A stretch of 64,000 nt of DNA from Bacteroidota bacterium. Its GTDB lineage: Bacteria > Bacteroidota > Bacteroidia > Chitinophagales > Chitinophagaceae. The stretch spans positions 23,289 through 87,288 of the forward strand of contig VGGV01000011.1 of the NCBI GenBank assembly GCA_016868455.1. Direction: 5' to 3'. Both the position numbers and the translations under genes were made by a program. The notes below the pieces were generated by a model that was given only the letters and a program-made list of their open reading frames with translations, had not been told where the DNA came from and made no database searches. Position 1 is the stretch's first letter; every line of letters starts with the position of its first letter. Below are positions 1-8,890 of the stretch, in pieces.

Positions 1-1
1 G

Positions 2-2137
2 GCCAGCATGCAGGAAGTAATCATTAAAGCCAAGCTGCGTGACCGGGCTGAGGAGATCATTAAAAACGTAATCCGCAATAAAGAAACAGTGCTGGATGCC
101 ATCGGGTCTTATTCCTGCAATGCCTATATCAGGGCTTTTCAGCTGGACTCCAATCATACCAAAAAGAAGGACGGCGATACCACGGAAATAACAGGCTACG
201 ATAAAATGGCGATGACAGAAGTGGTGCTCCATGTGGACCGGAGCGCCAGCGGCCAGATAAAGGAAGAACGCATAGCGGTTAATAAAAGGGGAAACAGCGA
301 AGATCTTTTTTACCTTACTGCTACGGATGGCGACTTTTTTATTTATGATAACCTCATCAAAGCGCCGCCTGTTTCAAGAATACCATTTGTGTCGCCCCTC
401 AGCTACAGCGGTCTGCTGGCATATCGTTTCAAAACGCTGAAGATTGACAGAACCATAAAACCCAAAGTATATACCATTGCCATCAGACCGCGGCAACTGA
501 GCAATGCCACCATTGAGGGAGAGATCACCATACAGGACAGCACCTGGAATGTGATGAGTGTTACTTTCAGGCTGCCGCCCGCCCATATGCCCGAGTATGA
601 TTACATGGAAGTAAAACAGGAATATGATAAAATAGGCGACAGTGCAAGGGTGATTACCCGCCAGCAGTTCACTTATTATACCAAAACCAAAAAAGGAAAG
701 ATCTACGGAGAAACCACGGTGCGGTTTTCAGACTACCAGTTAAGACGCAGTTTCAGAAGAGGGCATTTCGGGCTGGAAGTAAGTTCTACATCGCAGGAAG
801 CTTATGAAAAAGATTCTACATTCTGGAAATCGGTGCGTACGGAACCTTTGTCGAGACAGCAGGAGTTATATGCCCGCTACCAGGACAGCATCGCCCGGTA
901 TATGAAGAGCGAAGCGTATCTCGATTCCATTGACAGGGTGCTGAACAAGGTTACCTGGCAAAAGATGCTCATCTTCGGCCAGATATTCAACGATCATAAA
1001 AAAGAGCGGATGTGGATTCTGCCGCCCATCACCACCATCATTCAGCCAATTGCATTCGGTGGCGCCCGGCTGAAACTTTCAGCCGCTTACAGAAAAACCT
1101 ATGCATCCCGTAAAACGCTCAACTGGGATGCGGATATTAGCTATGGCTTCCGCAACCGGGATGTGAACGGTTCGGTGGGGCTGCAGCGCAAATACAATCC
1201 CTTTAATACGGGCCAGTTTGGCATCCGGGCGGGGCGGAATTTTGAATTTATCTATCCCGGCGATGCCTGGGTGAATGTGCTGAAGCGGAGCAATATTTAT
1301 CTGAACACTTCACTCGAGGCAAGTCATGAACTGCAGATTGTAAATGGGGTTCATCTGCAAAACAAATTTGAAATTGCTTTTCGCCGTTCAGTTGCTCATT
1401 TTAAAGTGGGCAATAATGCTGACAGTATTTTCGGTATCCCCAATGAACCGCCGGTAGAGTTTGAACCTTATAACGCTCCTTACTATGAAATCAAACTTTT
1501 TTTAACGCCGGGGCTGCGCTACATCCGTGAACCAAGGGAAAAAATATTCCTCGGCTCCAAATGGCCTACTTTTTATATTACCTGGCGAAAGGGAGTACCC
1601 AAACTTTTTAAAAGCAAGATTGATTTTGACTACCTGGAATTTGGGCTGATACAAAGCATCAACCTGGGTGTGGCGGGCATAACGGCCTACAATGTCCGGT
1701 CGGGCGATTTCATCAATACCAAGGACCTGCGGGTGATAGATTATAAATTCATGCGGCAGGGCGACCCACTGTTTTTCCAGAACCCGCAAAGCAATTTCCA
1801 GGCGCTGGATTCCACTTTCCCGGTGTTCGACCGGTATTACCAGGGTAACTTGGTGCATGAGTTCAACGGAGCGCTGATCAATAAGATTCCCTTCTTTAAA
1901 AAACTGAAGCTGCAGGAGATTGCCGGAGGCGGCATTCTTATTGCACCCGAAAGAGATCTGCGCTATGCAGAATTCTTTGCCGGTATTGAACGGGTGTTTA
2001 AATGGCCATTCAATCCGCTGGCAAGGGTAAAACTGGGAGTATATGTGGTTACTTCGGTTGCCAACAAGTTCAACAACCCGGTACAGGTGAAGATCGGGCT
2101 CACCACATGGGACAGGTTTCGGAACCGGTGGAGGTAG
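2..2137 (+). CDS. DUF5686 family outer-membrane protein, 5' end outside the window
   Basis: The frame is open from the left edge, so the first in-window ATG (base 8) is probably internal and the true start lies upstream. The 709 visible residues resemble Bacteroidota DUF5686 proteins, which normally begin with a signal peptide and a carboxypeptidase-regulatory-like domain; that part is missing here. The visible portion has a mixed alpha/beta section (about residues 1-330) followed by alternating aromatic and polar strands up to a C-terminal Arg-rich end, as expected for an outer-membrane barrel. It ends in TAG at 2135-2137. The substrate is unknown. It faces the convergent TonB-dependent receptor gene. 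The family call is from recognition of overall sequence character. Confidence 0.75.
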   Translation, partial: ASMQEVIIKAKLRDRAEEIIKNVIRNKETVLDAIGSYSCNAYIRAFQLDSNHTKKKDGDTTEITGYDKMAMTEVVLHVDRSASGQIKEERIAVNKRGNSEDLFYLTATDGDFFIYDNLIKAPPVSRIPFVSPLSYSGLLAYRFKTLKIDRTIKPKVYTIAIRPRQLSNATIEGEITIQDSTWNVMSVTFRLPPAHMPEYDYMEVKQEYDKIGDSARVITRQQFTYYTKTKKGKIYGETTVRFSDYQLRRSFRRGHFGLEVSSTSQEAYEKDSTFWKSVRTEPLSRQQELYARYQDSIARYMKSEAYLDSIDRVLNKVTWQKMLIFGQIFNDHKKERMWILPPITTIIQPIAFGGARLKLSAAYRKTYASRKTLNWDADISYGFRNRDVNGSVGLQRKYNPFNTGQFGIRAGRNFEFIYPGDAWVNVLKRSNIYLNTSLEASHELQIVNGVHLQNKFEIAFRRSVAHFKVGNNADSIFGIPNEPPVEFEPYNAPYYEIKLFLTPGLRYIREPREKIFLGSKWPTFYITWRKGVPKLFKSKIDFDYLEFGLIQSINLGVAGITAYNVRSGDFINTKDLRVIDYKFMRQGDPLFFQNPQSNFQALDSTFPVFDRYYQGNLVHEFNGALINKIPFFKKLKLQEIAGGGILIAPERDLRYAEFFAGIERVFKWPFNPLARVKLGVYVVTSVANKFNNPVQVKIGLTTWDRFRNRWR

Positions 2138-2252
2138 GAATCAGAAACTGTTGCATCACTATTTTTTGCAGCTTACGACGAGTCCCTCTTGGGGGTATTC
2201 TGCTTTATTGCTGGTTTTATATGGGAGAAGACCCGTCGGGAAAGAATAATCC

Positions 2253-4754
2253 TCACCACCTCGCCACAATCTTAAAATTCACCAGTCTCGGTGTAAGCCG
2301 GTTGGGCAGCAGGTAAGTGGTATTGGAAAAATCTTTTACCAGGAGGTATGAGATGGTATTGGCCCGGTCAATGATATTAAACACTTCCAGGCTGGCCCAG
2401 ATATTATCAAAATTGCGGAAAGGAGCATGGCTGCGGCGCTTGCTGCGGTCATCATCCATCAGCAGGGCACTGAAGCCGATATCAGCCCGGATATAAGGAT
2501 TGATAAAAGCCGCATTGCGGTACTTTACCGAACCGGGAATATTGTAAGGCAGGTTGCTGCCGTACAAAAGGTTCAGGTACACTTTAAAATTTTTGTTGGT
2601 GGCTAAGTAATCTGAAAAGTACATGCCAAACATAATGCGGCGGTCGGTTGGTCGTCTTAAATAACCGTTTTGTTTTACAGAGCTGTCAATGGGCTGGTTC
2701 AGCGTATCCAGCTTATAAACTTTGAAAAAATCATTTTCAATATCCTCGGCCGTTTTCATAATGCCGAGGCTGATCCAGCTTTCAGCATCGGGCACCAGCT
2801 CGCCATGCAGCCGCATCTCCATACCGGCAGCATAGGCTTTGGCATTGTTCTCACCAAAGTAGCGGAGGCGTACATTGTCAATATCATAAGGCACCCCATT
2901 AGTCATGTGCTTGTAGTAAAGCTCGGTCGTCCACCGCATGGGCCGGTTGTTAAGGCCGATAAAATTGTAATCAAACCCGGCCACACCCTGCCAGCTTCGC
3001 TGAGCCTTCAAGCTTGTATTTACCGTGCCATCATACCGCCTCAGCTCCCGGTAAAAGGGTGGCTGGTGGTAAGCGCCGAAAGCAGCACGGAATACAATAT
3101 CTTTTTTGCCTCCCGGTTTCCAGCTGGCGCCGAGGCGGGGTGAGATGAGCATTTCATTGTTCAGCGAATTATAATTGAAACGTACACCCACCGTAAGCGT
3201 TGCAGACTTTACAGAATTACCGAGTAAAATATTATCCTGTATGTAACCAGAGAATTTATTGATATCAAGACTGGCATTTGACTTCAGCACTTTGTTCAGC
3301 CGCAGCATATCAGGCTGATAGGGCAGCGAGTAACCGGCTGAATCCTGGAATTCCCATTCATTCAGTTTATCAGCAATGGAAGTTTTGTCAAAACCCAATC
3401 CCCATTGAAAAGCATGTTTGCCCTGGTCATAATTTCCTTTGTGGGATACATTCCAGTTTTCGATGTTCAGTTCATTTCTTGCCCAGTTCTGGAAAATGCC
3501 GGCGCCCAGCGGGTTTATAATTACCCCGTAAGTAGGATTTCGTTTGTCAAAATCCCTTTCGCCAAATAGATAAGCACCGATGATGTCGAGGTTTTCTCTT
3601 TCATCATTCTCAAAACGGGAGGCCATCCATTTCAGCCGCAGTTTTTTACTTACCTGGTTGACCACTGAAAAACCGAGCATATTGGTCCGGTACTGGTCTT
3701 TCTCCCGGCCTTCAAAGAAAATATCCATACCCAGTGTGGTACTGAAGAAGGGAGAGAAAACAGAAGAGGTTAACTGGCTGCTTTGCGGTATCAGTGTAAA
3801 TTTTGTTTGTGAAATATTGCTCAGCAACTCCACCTGCCATTTGGGGCTGAATTGGTAAGCCAGCAATGCCTGGAAATCGGTCGAGGATGGAATATAATTA
3901 CCCTTTGTATCCTGCCGGCTTAACAGATTGCGGTTGCTGCGGTTGCGGGCGCCCAGCAGGTAGGTAAATTTATTTTTTTTATCGGCGCCTTCCAGTTGCA
4001 ATCCCTGCTCCAGAATACTGATAAAAGCCGAGCCTCCGAATTTTTTAGGTCTCTTGTACTGGATATCCAGCACACTGCTCAGTTTATCGCCGTATTTGGC
4101 CTGGAACCCGCCGGTATAGAAGCTGATGCTCCGTACCATTTCGGGATTGATGAAGCTTAATCCTTCCTGCTGTCCGCTGCGGATGAGGTAGGGGCGGAAC
4201 ACTTCAAAATCGTTTACATAGATCAGGTTTTCGTCATAACTGCCGCCGCGGACAGAGTATTGCGACGTAAGCTCATTATTGGAGCCGACGAATATTTTTA
4301 TCAGGCTTTCCACTCCTGTAACGGCGGAAGGAAGGTTAAGAATGGTTTTAGGGTTGGGTTTTATCAGCCCGGTTTCCCGCCGGTCCCGCTGGTCGGTTAC
4401 AATCACTTCCTCCAGTGTTTTTTCGCCCCACTCCATCCGGATGGTAATAGTTTCTTCTTCGTTTTCATTCAGTAAAAAATTCTTTTGTTCGGGGTTGCGG
4501 CCGGCATAGGTGAACACAAGGGCAAAGGCTTTGTCGGCTGGTACTTTAATACGGAAATAACCTGAATCGTTGGTGGCAATGCCCTTTGTCTGGCCGAGAA
4601 TAGTAACCGTTACATTAGACAGGGGATTTTCATTTTCATCCAGCACTTTGCCGGAAACGTAAACAAAACCCTTTTGGGCAAACCCCTCAGTGCTGCTCAG
4701 GGTAAAAACAGTGAAAAGGATAAACTGGAAGAACGGTTTCAACTGGCGGTTCAT
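2253..4754 (-). CDS. TonB-dependent outer-membrane receptor with carboxypeptidase-regulatory domain
   Basis: 833 residues starting at the ATG at 4754. The frame extends to a TTG at 4778, but the ATG start gives a clean signal peptide (MNRQLKPFFQFILFTVFTLS, cleavage after SSTEGFAQ). Domains in order: signal peptide 1-27, carboxypeptidase-regulatory-like fold about 30-110 (GKVLDENENPLSNVTV), TonB plug about 120-230 (GVESLIKIFVGSNNELTSQY, YSVRGGSYDENLIYVND), then a long beta barrel to the C-terminal aromatic residue region. It should import a large ligand across the outer membrane using TonB energy. No SusD partner is adjacent, so it is not a standard polysaccharide-utilisation pair. It may be co-transcribed with the upstream lipoprotein and rpe (gaps of 41 and 17 bases). 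Confidence 0.88.
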   Translation of the reverse strand: MNRQLKPFFQFILFTVFTLSSTEGFAQKGFVYVSGKVLDENENPLSNVTVTILGQTKGIATNDSGYFRIKVPADKAFALVFTYAGRNPEQKNFLLNENEEETITIRMEWGEKTLEEVIVTDQRDRRETGLIKPNPKTILNLPSAVTGVESLIKIFVGSNNELTSQYSVRGGSYDENLIYVNDFEVFRPYLIRSGQQEGLSFINPEMVRSISFYTGGFQAKYGDKLSSVLDIQYKRPKKFGGSAFISILEQGLQLEGADKKNKFTYLLGARNRSNRNLLSRQDTKGNYIPSSTDFQALLAYQFSPKWQVELLSNISQTKFTLIPQSSQLTSSVFSPFFSTTLGMDIFFEGREKDQYRTNMLGFSVVNQVSKKLRLKWMASRFENDERENLDIIGAYLFGERDFDKRNPTYGVIINPLGAGIFQNWARNELNIENWNVSHKGNYDQGKHAFQWGLGFDKTSIADKLNEWEFQDSAGYSLPYQPDMLRLNKVLKSNASLDINKFSGYIQDNILLGNSVKSATLTVGVRFNYNSLNNEMLISPRLGASWKPGGKKDIVFRAAFGAYHQPPFYRELRRYDGTVNTSLKAQRSWQGVAGFDYNFIGLNNRPMRWTTELYYKHMTNGVPYDIDNVRLRYFGENNAKAYAAGMEMRLHGELVPDAESWISLGIMKTAEDIENDFFKVYKLDTLNQPIDSSVKQNGYLRRPTDRRIMFGMYFSDYLATNKNFKVYLNLLYGSNLPYNIPGSVKYRNAAFINPYIRADIGFSALLMDDDRSKRRSHAPFRNFDNIWASLEVFNIIDRANTISYLLVKDFSNTTYLLPNRLTPRLVNFKIVARW

Positions 4755-4795
4755 CGGTAGCAGCGGATTTATCAGCAATATTACTTATTTGCGGG

Positions 4796-5269
4796 TTATT
4801 TTTTCAGGTAAACTATGTTGGGAAAGGAAACACCTGACCATACACCATCAATTTTACACTCCTTTACTATGTTTACACATCCTTCTTTTGTGCTGCTGAA
4901 ATGGTCTCTTTTTTTTCGATACGATTGCTCTTCTCTAAACTCTGTTATGCTGATAATGCGCCCGGCCACCGGAAATATAAGCTGGTAATCATAATCGCTT
5001 TGCATTAATGCGGCGGAAGTATATGCAGTCATAACCAGTGTATCGGCAAACCGGGTAAACCGGATAGGGTTGGCCGGACTAAAAACAAAAGAATCTTTTA
5101 TGGCAGTATTATTTTTTTCAAAGCGCCGCATGATTATTGTATCACTTTCAGCATCTGTGAAACCAATGAGCCTAAAACTCAGTTCAGCTTTTGAACAGGG
5201 ATATTCATAGCAGGAAACGTAAATGAAAGAATTGCTTAGCAAAAAAAGTATCGTTATTATTTTCACCAC
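4796..5269 (-). CDS. Small secreted lipoprotein of unknown function
   Basis: 157 residues. The only plausible starts are two consecutive GTG codons at the 5' end (5269 and 5266); there is no in-frame ATG upstream. The N-terminus is a hydrophobic stretch ending in a lipobox-like VSC (Cys about residue 20), so it is probably a lipoprotein. The mature part is mixed polar with several Cys near the C-terminus. I do not recognise the family. It lies 17 bases downstream of rpe and 41 bases upstream of the TonB receptor on the same strand, suggesting one transcript. Confidence 0.6.
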   Translation of the reverse strand: MVKIITILFLLSNSFIYVSCYEYPCSKAELSFRLIGFTDAESDTIIMRRFEKNNTAIKDSFVFSPANPIRFTRFADTLVMTAYTSAALMQSDYDYQLIFPVAGRIISITEFREEQSYRKKRDHFSSTKEGCVNIVKECKIDGVWSGVSFPNIVYLKK

Positions 5270-5286
5270 TGCTGCTAAGGAAGGAT

Positions 5287-5937
5287 TTACAATTCCTTTA
5301 ATTTTGTAATGGTTTTTATCGGGTCGGACGATTTAAACACTGTATTTCCCGCCACCAGCACATCGGCACCTGCCGCCACAATGGAAGCGGCGTTTTCCAT
5401 TGTTACGCCGCCATCAATTTCAATATGAACATTCAGTCCCCTTTCATCAACCATCTTACGCAGCTGCTTAATTTTCTCCAGCGTATAAGGAATGAATTTT
5501 TGCCCGCCAAAGCCGGGGTTCACACTCATCAGGCAAACAAGGTCAATATCATGAAGGATATCGCTTAATGCAGCTACAGGAGTATGAGGGTTTACGGCTA
5601 CACCGGCTTTCATGCCCAGTGATTTTATCTGCTGTATATTTCTGTGCAGGTGGCGGCAGGCCTCAATGTGAACAGAAAGAATATCAGCGCCGGCGTTTTT
5701 AAATTGTTCAGCATATTTCTCCGGTTCTTCAATCATCAGGTGCACATCACAAACTTTGGTGGTGGCTTTTCTGAAAAATTCAACGATCATCGGCCCGAAG
5801 CTGATATTGGGAACAAAACGGCCGTCCATTACATCGAGGTGATACCAGTCGGCCTGGCTTTCATTCAGCATGTTACATTCGGCTTCAAGGTTCAGGAAGT
5901 TGGCCGAAAGGAGGGAGGGGGCAATGATGGGCATCAT
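5287..5937 (-). CDS. rpe: Ribulose-phosphate 3-epimerase
   Basis: Interconverts D-ribulose 5-phosphate and D-xylulose 5-phosphate in the pentose phosphate pathway (cytosolic, metal-dependent TIM barrel). The start is taken at the ATG at 5937 (MMPIIAPSLLSANF); the frame runs back to a TTG but family members begin at this point. Recognisable motifs: APSLLSANF near the N-terminus, DVMDGRFVPN around residue 36, HLMI around residue 67, SVNPGFGGQKF around residue 140 and the phosphate-binding DGGV...AGADVLVAGNTVF near 175-200. About 216 residues, normal for the family. First gene of a likely operon with the lipoprotein and TonB receptor downstream. Confidence 0.95.
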   Translation of the reverse strand: MMPIIAPSLLSANFLNLEAECNMLNESQADWYHLDVMDGRFVPNISFGPMIVEFFRKATTKVCDVHLMIEEPEKYAEQFKNAGADILSVHIEACRHLHRNIQQIKSLGMKAGVAVNPHTPVAALSDILHDIDLVCLMSVNPGFGGQKFIPYTLEKIKQLRKMVDERGLNVHIEIDGGVTMENAASIVAAGADVLVAGNTVFKSSDPIKTITKLKEL

Positions 5938-5966
5938 GTATGATTTGCCCTGCAATTTAAGAAAGG

Positions 5967-6144
5967 AATTGGTTAATCAGTTAATTGGTAAATAAGGCCC
6001 TTCTTTCGGCAGATCCTGCAGATTTCAGGATTTCCTTTGCAGCGGTTATTTGGTATTTTTTTTTGAATAGTAAAACATCCTTCGCTCAAATATAATTGGT
6101 GTTTAGTAAGCCCCAATTAACCAACCCCCAATTAACTAATTAAC
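5967..6144. repeat. Imperfect inverted repeat in the rpe/TPR-gene intergenic region
   Basis: Arm one is 5967-5988 (AATTGGTTAATCAGTTAATT...) and arm two is 6128-6144 (CCAATTAACTAATTAAC), complementary at all but about two of 17 positions. A partial third copy (CCAATTAACCAACCC) lies at 6112-6126. The second arm overlaps the last codons and stop of the TPR lipoprotein gene. The 180 bases between rpe and that gene hold nothing else recognisable. Confidence 0.5.
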
Positions 6145-7143
6145 GATTGTATCAGCCGCCTTTTTCGCCTCTTTGAAACTTTTATCCAGTTCATAAGCCC
6201 TTAAATAATTTACCCGGGCCTCTTCCTTTTTACCAGTGGCTTCCTGGCATTTCGCAATCCAGTAATAGGCATCGGCAAAACCGGGCGAAATGGTAAGAGC
6301 CAGGTTGAAAGTACCGAGAGCATCATTGTATTTTTTCATTTCGTACAGGATACTTCCTTTTTCAATATAGCCCTCCAGGAAATAGTAGTCATGTTTTACC
6401 GCTTCATCAAAAAAGAAAATAGCTTTTGCTTTCTCATTGATATTTGAATAGTAAATGCCTTTGTAATAGTAAGGCTCGGCATGTCCGGCAGCCGGATCTG
6501 CTTTGATGAGTGAATCACAAAGGGCCAGCACTTTGGGATTTTTTGCTTCGGCATAACGAAGGGCAATGATATAGTTCAGTTCCACATCAAAGGGAGTGAT
6601 GCGGTAGGCATTTTCAAGTATTGACGTAGCAGCAGCCGTGTCGCCTTTTTTATCCAGAAGGCCGGCTTTCAGTTTCAGTATATCCACCTGTTGCGGGTTT
6701 TGCTGCAAAATTTCATCGCAGATTTTCAGCGCATCATCCATTTTATTTGTGGCCGCATAGCCGCGGGCAAGACTTAAACGGAGTAAAAAACTGCCGGGCA
6801 CATCCGAAAGAGCCTGGTTTAAAAACAGGATTGCCGAATCCGGCTTTCTTTCCAGCAGCAGGGTACTGATACCCAGCGCATATTTTTCTTCTTTTTTCAG
6901 CGACCATGCCTTTTTAAAATCGGCCAGCGCCGGTTCAGGAAAGTTGTTGGTGTTAAGCAAAACGGCACGGCGAAACCAGAGATCATCATTACCGGGATCT
7001 TTTTTTATACTATCGCTTAGCGCTGCAAAGGGCCGGCGGCTAAGAATTTCTTCATAGGGAGATGCCGTTTCATTATCATTGCAGCTGCTGATAAATATCA
7101 TACAAGGAAGGAAAGCAGTTATTATTTTCGCAACTTTATTCAT
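6136..7143 (-). CDS. TPR-repeat lipoprotein
   Basis: 335 residues from the ATG at 7143 (MNKVAKIITAFLPCMIFISS, lipobox ISSC). The frame continues upstream without a better start. The mature protein is built of tetratricopeptide repeats: after a spacer region with an ETASPYEE start, TPR-like helix pairs run from about residue 50 to the C-terminus (DDALKICDEILQQNPQQVDI, NDALGTFNLALTISPGFADA, EEARVNYLRAYELDKSF). It is predicted to be periplasmic or outer-membrane anchored and to act as a protein-interaction scaffold; no partner is evident. It is divergently transcribed from the TolB-like gene at 7238, with a short shared upstream region. Confidence 0.8.
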   Translation of the reverse strand: MNKVAKIITAFLPCMIFISSCNDNETASPYEEILSRRPFAALSDSIKKDPGNDDLWFRRAVLLNTNNFPEPALADFKKAWSLKKEEKYALGISTLLLERKPDSAILFLNQALSDVPGSFLLRLSLARGYAATNKMDDALKICDEILQQNPQQVDILKLKAGLLDKKGDTAAATSILENAYRITPFDVELNYIIALRYAEAKNPKVLALCDSLIKADPAAGHAEPYYYKGIYYSNINEKAKAIFFFDEAVKHDYYFLEGYIEKGSILYEMKKYNDALGTFNLALTISPGFADAYYWIAKCQEATGKKEEARVNYLRAYELDKSFKEAKKAADTIVN

Positions 7144-7204
7144 GGGGGTAATACTGTTTATGCAGGTATGACAATCCCCTGACAAACAGAGGCGCCGGCA
7201 AAAA

Positions 7205-7212
7205 TAACTTTG
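7205..7212 (+). promoter_or_regulatory. Candidate Bacteroidota -7 promoter box
   Basis: TAACTTTG matches the Bacteroidota TAnnTTTG -7 consensus and lies 26 bases before the ATG of the TolB-like gene. No clear -33 TTTG was seen, so the call rests on one box. Confidence 0.4.
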
Positions 7213-7237
7213 CAGCCGCTGAATAAAACGAAATCAC

Positions 7238-8338
7238 ATGAAAAAAATTATTGCTCTTGCTTTTGGCTTTATCGCACTGGTTTCGGGTTGTAACAACAGC
7301 TCCAAAGTATCGGGTAATGCTGCCGCCGGCACGGATACACTGCAATATCCCGAAGAAATTCATTTCAAAAATATTCAGCAGCTCACTTTTGGAGGCGATA
7401 ACGCAGAGGCTTACTGGAGTTACGACGGAAAGATGCTGGTGTTTCAGCGTACCCATGTAAAAGATGGCGTACCCTGCGACCAGATCTTTATCGGAAAAGT
7501 TCCGAGGAAGAAGGGTGAAAAATTTGAGTATAAAATGGTAAGCTCCGGAAAGGGCCGTACCACCTGTGCTTTCTTTACCAAAGACAACAAACATATTATT
7601 TATGCTTCCACTCACTTAGGCGGAGCGGAGTGTCCGCCGGTGCCCGACCGGTCAAAATATGGCAACAAATACATCTGGCCGCTCTATGCAAGCTATGATA
7701 TTTTTATGTCCGGCCTGAATGGTAAAATTGTAAAGCAGCTTACCCATTCAAAAGGTTATGATGCAGAAGCTACATTATCACCCGACGGAAAGAAAATGAT
7801 CTATACCAGTACTAAAGACGGGGATATAGAATTATATATTATGGACCTCGAAACGGGAAAAGAGCGGCGTATCACAAACATGTTGGGTTATGATGGCGGC
7901 GCCTGGTTCAGCCCTGACGGCACCAAACTGATCTGGAGAGCCAGCCGTCCTAAAACAGAAACAGAAATAAAAGAGTACAAAGACCTGCTGGCAGAAAACC
8001 TGGTGGCACCCACTAATATGGAAGTATGGGTGGCCAATGCGGATGGCAGTAATGCCAGACAGGTAACTTCCTACGGACAGGCCAACTGGGCACCTGCTTA
8101 TATGCCCGACAGCAAGCGGATCATTTTTGCCAGCAACCATGAGTACAAGAGAGGCTTTCCTTTTAATCTATATACAATTAATGAAGACGGCAGCAACCTG
8201 CAAAAGATAAGCCGGGATAAAGGCTTTGATGCGTTTCCGATGTTTTCCCCCGACGGAAATAAGATCGTTTTCTGCAGCAACCGGAATAACGGCGGTACCC
8301 GGGATACGAATGTGTTTATTGCAGACTGGATGGAGTAA
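7238..8338 (+). CDS. TolB-like WD40/PD40 beta-propeller lipoprotein
   Basis: 366 residues. The signal peptide has a lipobox (MKKIIALAFGFIALVSGC, Cys 18). The rest repeats the PD40 motif (YWSYDGKMLVF, ATLSPDGKKMIYTSTKDGDI, AWFSPDGTKLIWRASRP, PMFSPDGNKIVFCSNRN), which forms a TolB-type propeller. Such proteins are exported in Bacteroidota and are often annotated as TolB-like or biopolymer-transport-related; the true ligand is unknown. No catalytic domain is fused. The gene at 8415 follows on the same strand after 76 bases. Confidence 0.82.
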   Translation: MKKIIALAFGFIALVSGCNNSSKVSGNAAAGTDTLQYPEEIHFKNIQQLTFGGDNAEAYWSYDGKMLVFQRTHVKDGVPCDQIFIGKVPRKKGEKFEYKMVSSGKGRTTCAFFTKDNKHIIYASTHLGGAECPPVPDRSKYGNKYIWPLYASYDIFMSGLNGKIVKQLTHSKGYDAEATLSPDGKKMIYTSTKDGDIELYIMDLETGKERRITNMLGYDGGAWFSPDGTKLIWRASRPKTETEIKEYKDLLAENLVAPTNMEVWVANADGSNARQVTSYGQANWAPAYMPDSKRIIFASNHEYKRGFPFNLYTINEDGSNLQKISRDKGFDAFPMFSPDGNKIVFCSNRNNGGTRDTNVFIADWME

Positions 8339-8414
8339 GATATAAAGCCCTGAGCGGGCATTTTGCAGGAAAACCTAACTTTAGACTTTAAACTTATAAC
8401 CTTAAAATGCATTT

Positions 8415-8882
8415 ATGTACCAGGGCATGCTTCATCTGCACAATCTTCTCCGCTGGATAATTTTGATTCTTTTGTTAGTAGCGATCTTTAAAAGTATTGA
8501 AGACAGAAATAAGCCTTTCACCTCCGATCACCGGAAAACGGGACTGTTCCTGATGATATGTGCTGATGTGATGCTGCTGGTGGGTTTGTACCAGTGGTTT
8601 GCCGGTCCGTGGGGGCTGAAAAGTATACAGAACAACGGATTCAGTAATGTAATGAAAATTCCGGCTCTTCGTTTTTTTGTGGCGGAACATACCATTGGCA
8701 TGCTGGTAGCCATCATTCTTATTCATATCGGATATTCATTCAGCAAAAAGAATATTCCGGATCCCGCAAAACATAAAAGAACCCTGCTGCTTTACGGGCT
8801 GGCTTTACTGATAATATTAATTTCAATCCCCTGGCCTTTCCGGGAAGTGGGTGAGGGGAGAGCCTGGTTTCCGGGGATGTGA
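8415..8882 (+). CDS. Four-helix integral membrane protein (cytochrome b-like, function unknown)
   Basis: 155 residues with four hydrophobic segments: about 10-25, 45-65, 85-105 and 125-142. Histidines sit near the first helix (MYQGMLHLHNLLRW), and an AEHT and IHIGYSF lie around the third, so haem binding is conceivable, but I only infer this from layout. It resembles small membrane proteins widespread in Chitinophagaceae that are annotated as hypothetical. It begins 76 bases after the propeller gene, and a short AT-rich leader (ACTTTAAACTTATAACCTTA) precedes the ATG. Confidence 0.65.
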   Translation: MYQGMLHLHNLLRWIILILLLVAIFKSIEDRNKPFTSDHRKTGLFLMICADVMLLVGLYQWFAGPWGLKSIQNNGFSNVMKIPALRFFVAEHTIGMLVAIILIHIGYSFSKKNIPDPAKHKRTLLLYGLALLIILISIPWPFREVGEGRAWFPGM

Positions 8883-8890
8883 TTGTTTTT